Part shown: positions 62,964 to 64,000 of the stretch, piece after piece
Layout of the letters: every line of letters starts with the position of its first letter
Position numbering within the stretch: position 1 is the first letter of the stretch
DNA from: Spirosoma aureum
GTDB taxonomy: Bacteria; Bacteroidota; Bacteroidia; Cytophagales; Spirosomataceae
Length of the DNA stretch: 64,000 bases
Assembly: GCF_011604685.1 (NCBI RefSeq)
Contig: NZ_CP050063.1
Location: forward strand, 1,138,501-1,202,500
Direction: 5' to 3'
Notes under the pieces: generated by a model
What the model saw: only the letters and a program-made list of their open reading frames with translations
What the model was told of the DNA's origin: nothing
The model's database searches: none
Position numbers and translations under genes: made by a program

Positions 62964-63902
62964 CTAGACTTCAATAAGCATCGCTCCGAATGAATAACCA
63001 CCCCCAAAGACGGTTACAGCAATGCGCTGGCCTTTCTGAAATGTGTCCCATTGCTCCGAGAGTGCAATAGCGCAACCGGCGCAACCCGTATTACCATAAT
63101 ACTGAATGTTCGAGATAAGCTTTTCTTCCGGAAGGCCGAGCGTATTCATTACATTGCGTGAGATACGCAGGTTGGCCTGATGCGGAAGTACGTAATCTAC
63201 GTCGGCAAGGGTCAGACCACAACGGTCAAGTACCTGTAACGTCGCCTTAGGCATATATTGACACGCATTGATGAACACATCACGACCAAAGGGCATTGTA
63301 ACACCTCCATCGATGGGTTTCATCATAACCGCCGTGGTTGCTTTGGACGTGTGAGCCGCTCCGCCTGTTAATAAGGCCTTGATTGTAAAATCACCTTCAC
63401 TCTGGCGCTCTTTCGTAATCAGTAGTGCTGCAGCACCGTCGCCCCATAAATGTCCGGAGATCGTATCATTCTCGTTATTATAGGCTGTATTATGTTCAGA
63501 CACGATAACCAGAGCACGGCTCGCCTTGTTGAGCGCAAAATAACCTTCTACCACCTCAATAGCATTGAGTAACGACGAACAGGCCGTTGAGATCGATACG
63601 ACCGGAATATCAGCAATGCCAAGTAGATGTTGAGCCTCGTGCGCCAGTGAGACGATCGTATCGTAAGGCGTATAGGTTGCCCCAACAATCAAATCAACAG
63701 TCGAGAGGTCGGCTTTGGGCATCAGCCGCCGAACCACATCAACTGTCATGGTATTTGTATTCTCACCGGGAGACGCTTTACGGCGCTCCTTAATGCCGGT
63801 ACGCTCAATTATCCAATCGCTGGAAAGGCCATTTAGCCTCGTAAAATGTTCATTGCCGACTACCTCTGTGGGGAGGTAATGACTTACTGCATGAATATAC
63901 AT
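62964..63902 (-). CDS. fabH: 3-oxoacyl-ACP synthase III (KAS III)
   Basis: 312-residue condensing enzyme that starts fatty-acid elongation from acyl-CoA and malonyl-ACP, or an analogous step in a secondary pathway. The catalytic triad is Cys108 (STACSSLLNA), His241 (LPHQANLRI) and Asn271 (GNTGCAG). SDWIIERTGIKERR and DTISGHLWGDGAAALL are also family-specific. It is not in a fatty-acid synthesis operon, and Bacteroidota often have several FabH paralogs. A role in a special lipid or pigment pathway remains possible, so the gene symbol is tentative. Confidence 0.88.
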   Translation of the reverse strand: MYIHAVSHYLPTEVVGNEHFTRLNGLSSDWIIERTGIKERRKASPGENTNTMTVDVVRRLMPKADLSTVDLIVGATYTPYDTIVSLAHEAQHLLGIADIPVVSISTACSSLLNAIEVVEGYFALNKASRALVIVSEHNTAYNNENDTISGHLWGDGAAALLITKERQSEGDFTIKALLTGGAAHTSKATTAVMMKPIDGGVTMPFGRDVFINACQYMPKATLQVLDRCGLTLADVDYVLPHQANLRISRNVMNTLGLPEEKLISNIQYYGNTGCAGCAIALSEQWDTFQKGQRIAVTVFGGGYSFGAMLIEV

Positions 63903-64000
63903 CAGGTCAAAAAAGTAAGGCTAATGCAGGCATAACCCGAATTAACATCGAAAGTTAAATACTTCCGTGAAATCGTGGTATTCAACATTAGAACAATACT
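63903..64000 (-). other. Upstream region of the KAS III gene, cut by the window edge
   Basis: 98 bases of AT-rich sequence; no promoter motif or gene could be supported. Confidence 0.3.

Overview
The window looks like chromosomal DNA of a Bacteroidota bacterium of the order Cytophagales, most likely Spirosoma or a close relative. The call rests on a SusC/SusD pair, DUF1080, ThuA and cytochrome-bearing sugar dehydrogenase genes, a MoxR-DUF58-DUF4129-DUF4350-SpoIIM-RDD cluster, -7 promoter elements of the form TAnnTTTG, lack of obvious Shine-Dalgarno sequences, and moderate GC. No tRNA, rRNA, CRISPR array, insertion sequence or prophage was seen, and there is little sign of recent transfer.

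Layout. Bases 1-11,330: a plus-strand carbohydrate block, with a SusC transporter cut by the window edge, SusD, a DUF1080 3-keto-glycoside hydrolase-like protein, a PVC-type dehydrogenase with cytochrome c, and a five-part ThuA/sugar dehydrogenase/PKD/cytochrome c/carbohydrate-binding fusion. 11.4-20.3 kb: truncated hemoglobin, amidohydrolase, an exported NIF3-like protein, YifB, an FHA-PrsW fusion, RsmH and a TlpA-type thioredoxin lipoprotein. 20.4-24.1 kb: a MarR regulator, a small nucleotidyltransferase-like protein and a FadN/FadB-like beta-oxidation enzyme. 24.1-31.7 kb: DedA, ABC-F ATPase, an FGE-fold lipoprotein-like protein, FolK, an aminotransferase, a 58-residue membrane protein, and a desaturase closely resembling eukaryotic sphingolipid delta-4 desaturases. 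31.8-39.1 kb: DsbD, a phytanoyl-CoA dioxygenase divergent from an AraC regulator, a WxxGxW-repeat lipoprotein, GlyA and TatC.

39.1-48.1 kb: eight minus-strand genes (SpoIIM, membrane protein, DUF4129, DUF4350, MoxR, hypothetical, TPR, DUF58), tightly packed and facing a divergent RDD gene; this is a widespread but poorly understood membrane system. 48.2-52.2 kb: M20 peptidase, then a Tat-exported gluconate-dehydrogenase subunit 3 with its GMC oxidoreductase partner. 52.3-56.5 kb: ECF sigma factor, a Thr/Gly-rich secreted protein whose start codon abuts a perfect inverted repeat, a ModF-like double ABC ATPase and an unrecognised exported protein. 56.8-63.9 kb: OmpA/PD40 protein, IspE, cytochrome oxidase subunit III, M1 peptidase and KAS III.

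The genes link most clearly in carbohydrate oxidation. The SusCD block and the GMC pair both fit extracytoplasmic sugar oxidation feeding electrons to cytochromes, with 3-keto intermediates cleaved by the DUF1080 protein. The DEGS-like desaturase points to sphingolipid modification. A second theme is the many long intergenic palindromes (12-31 bp arms), some acting as terminators between convergent genes and others lying inside apparent operons; a few share sequence with one another.
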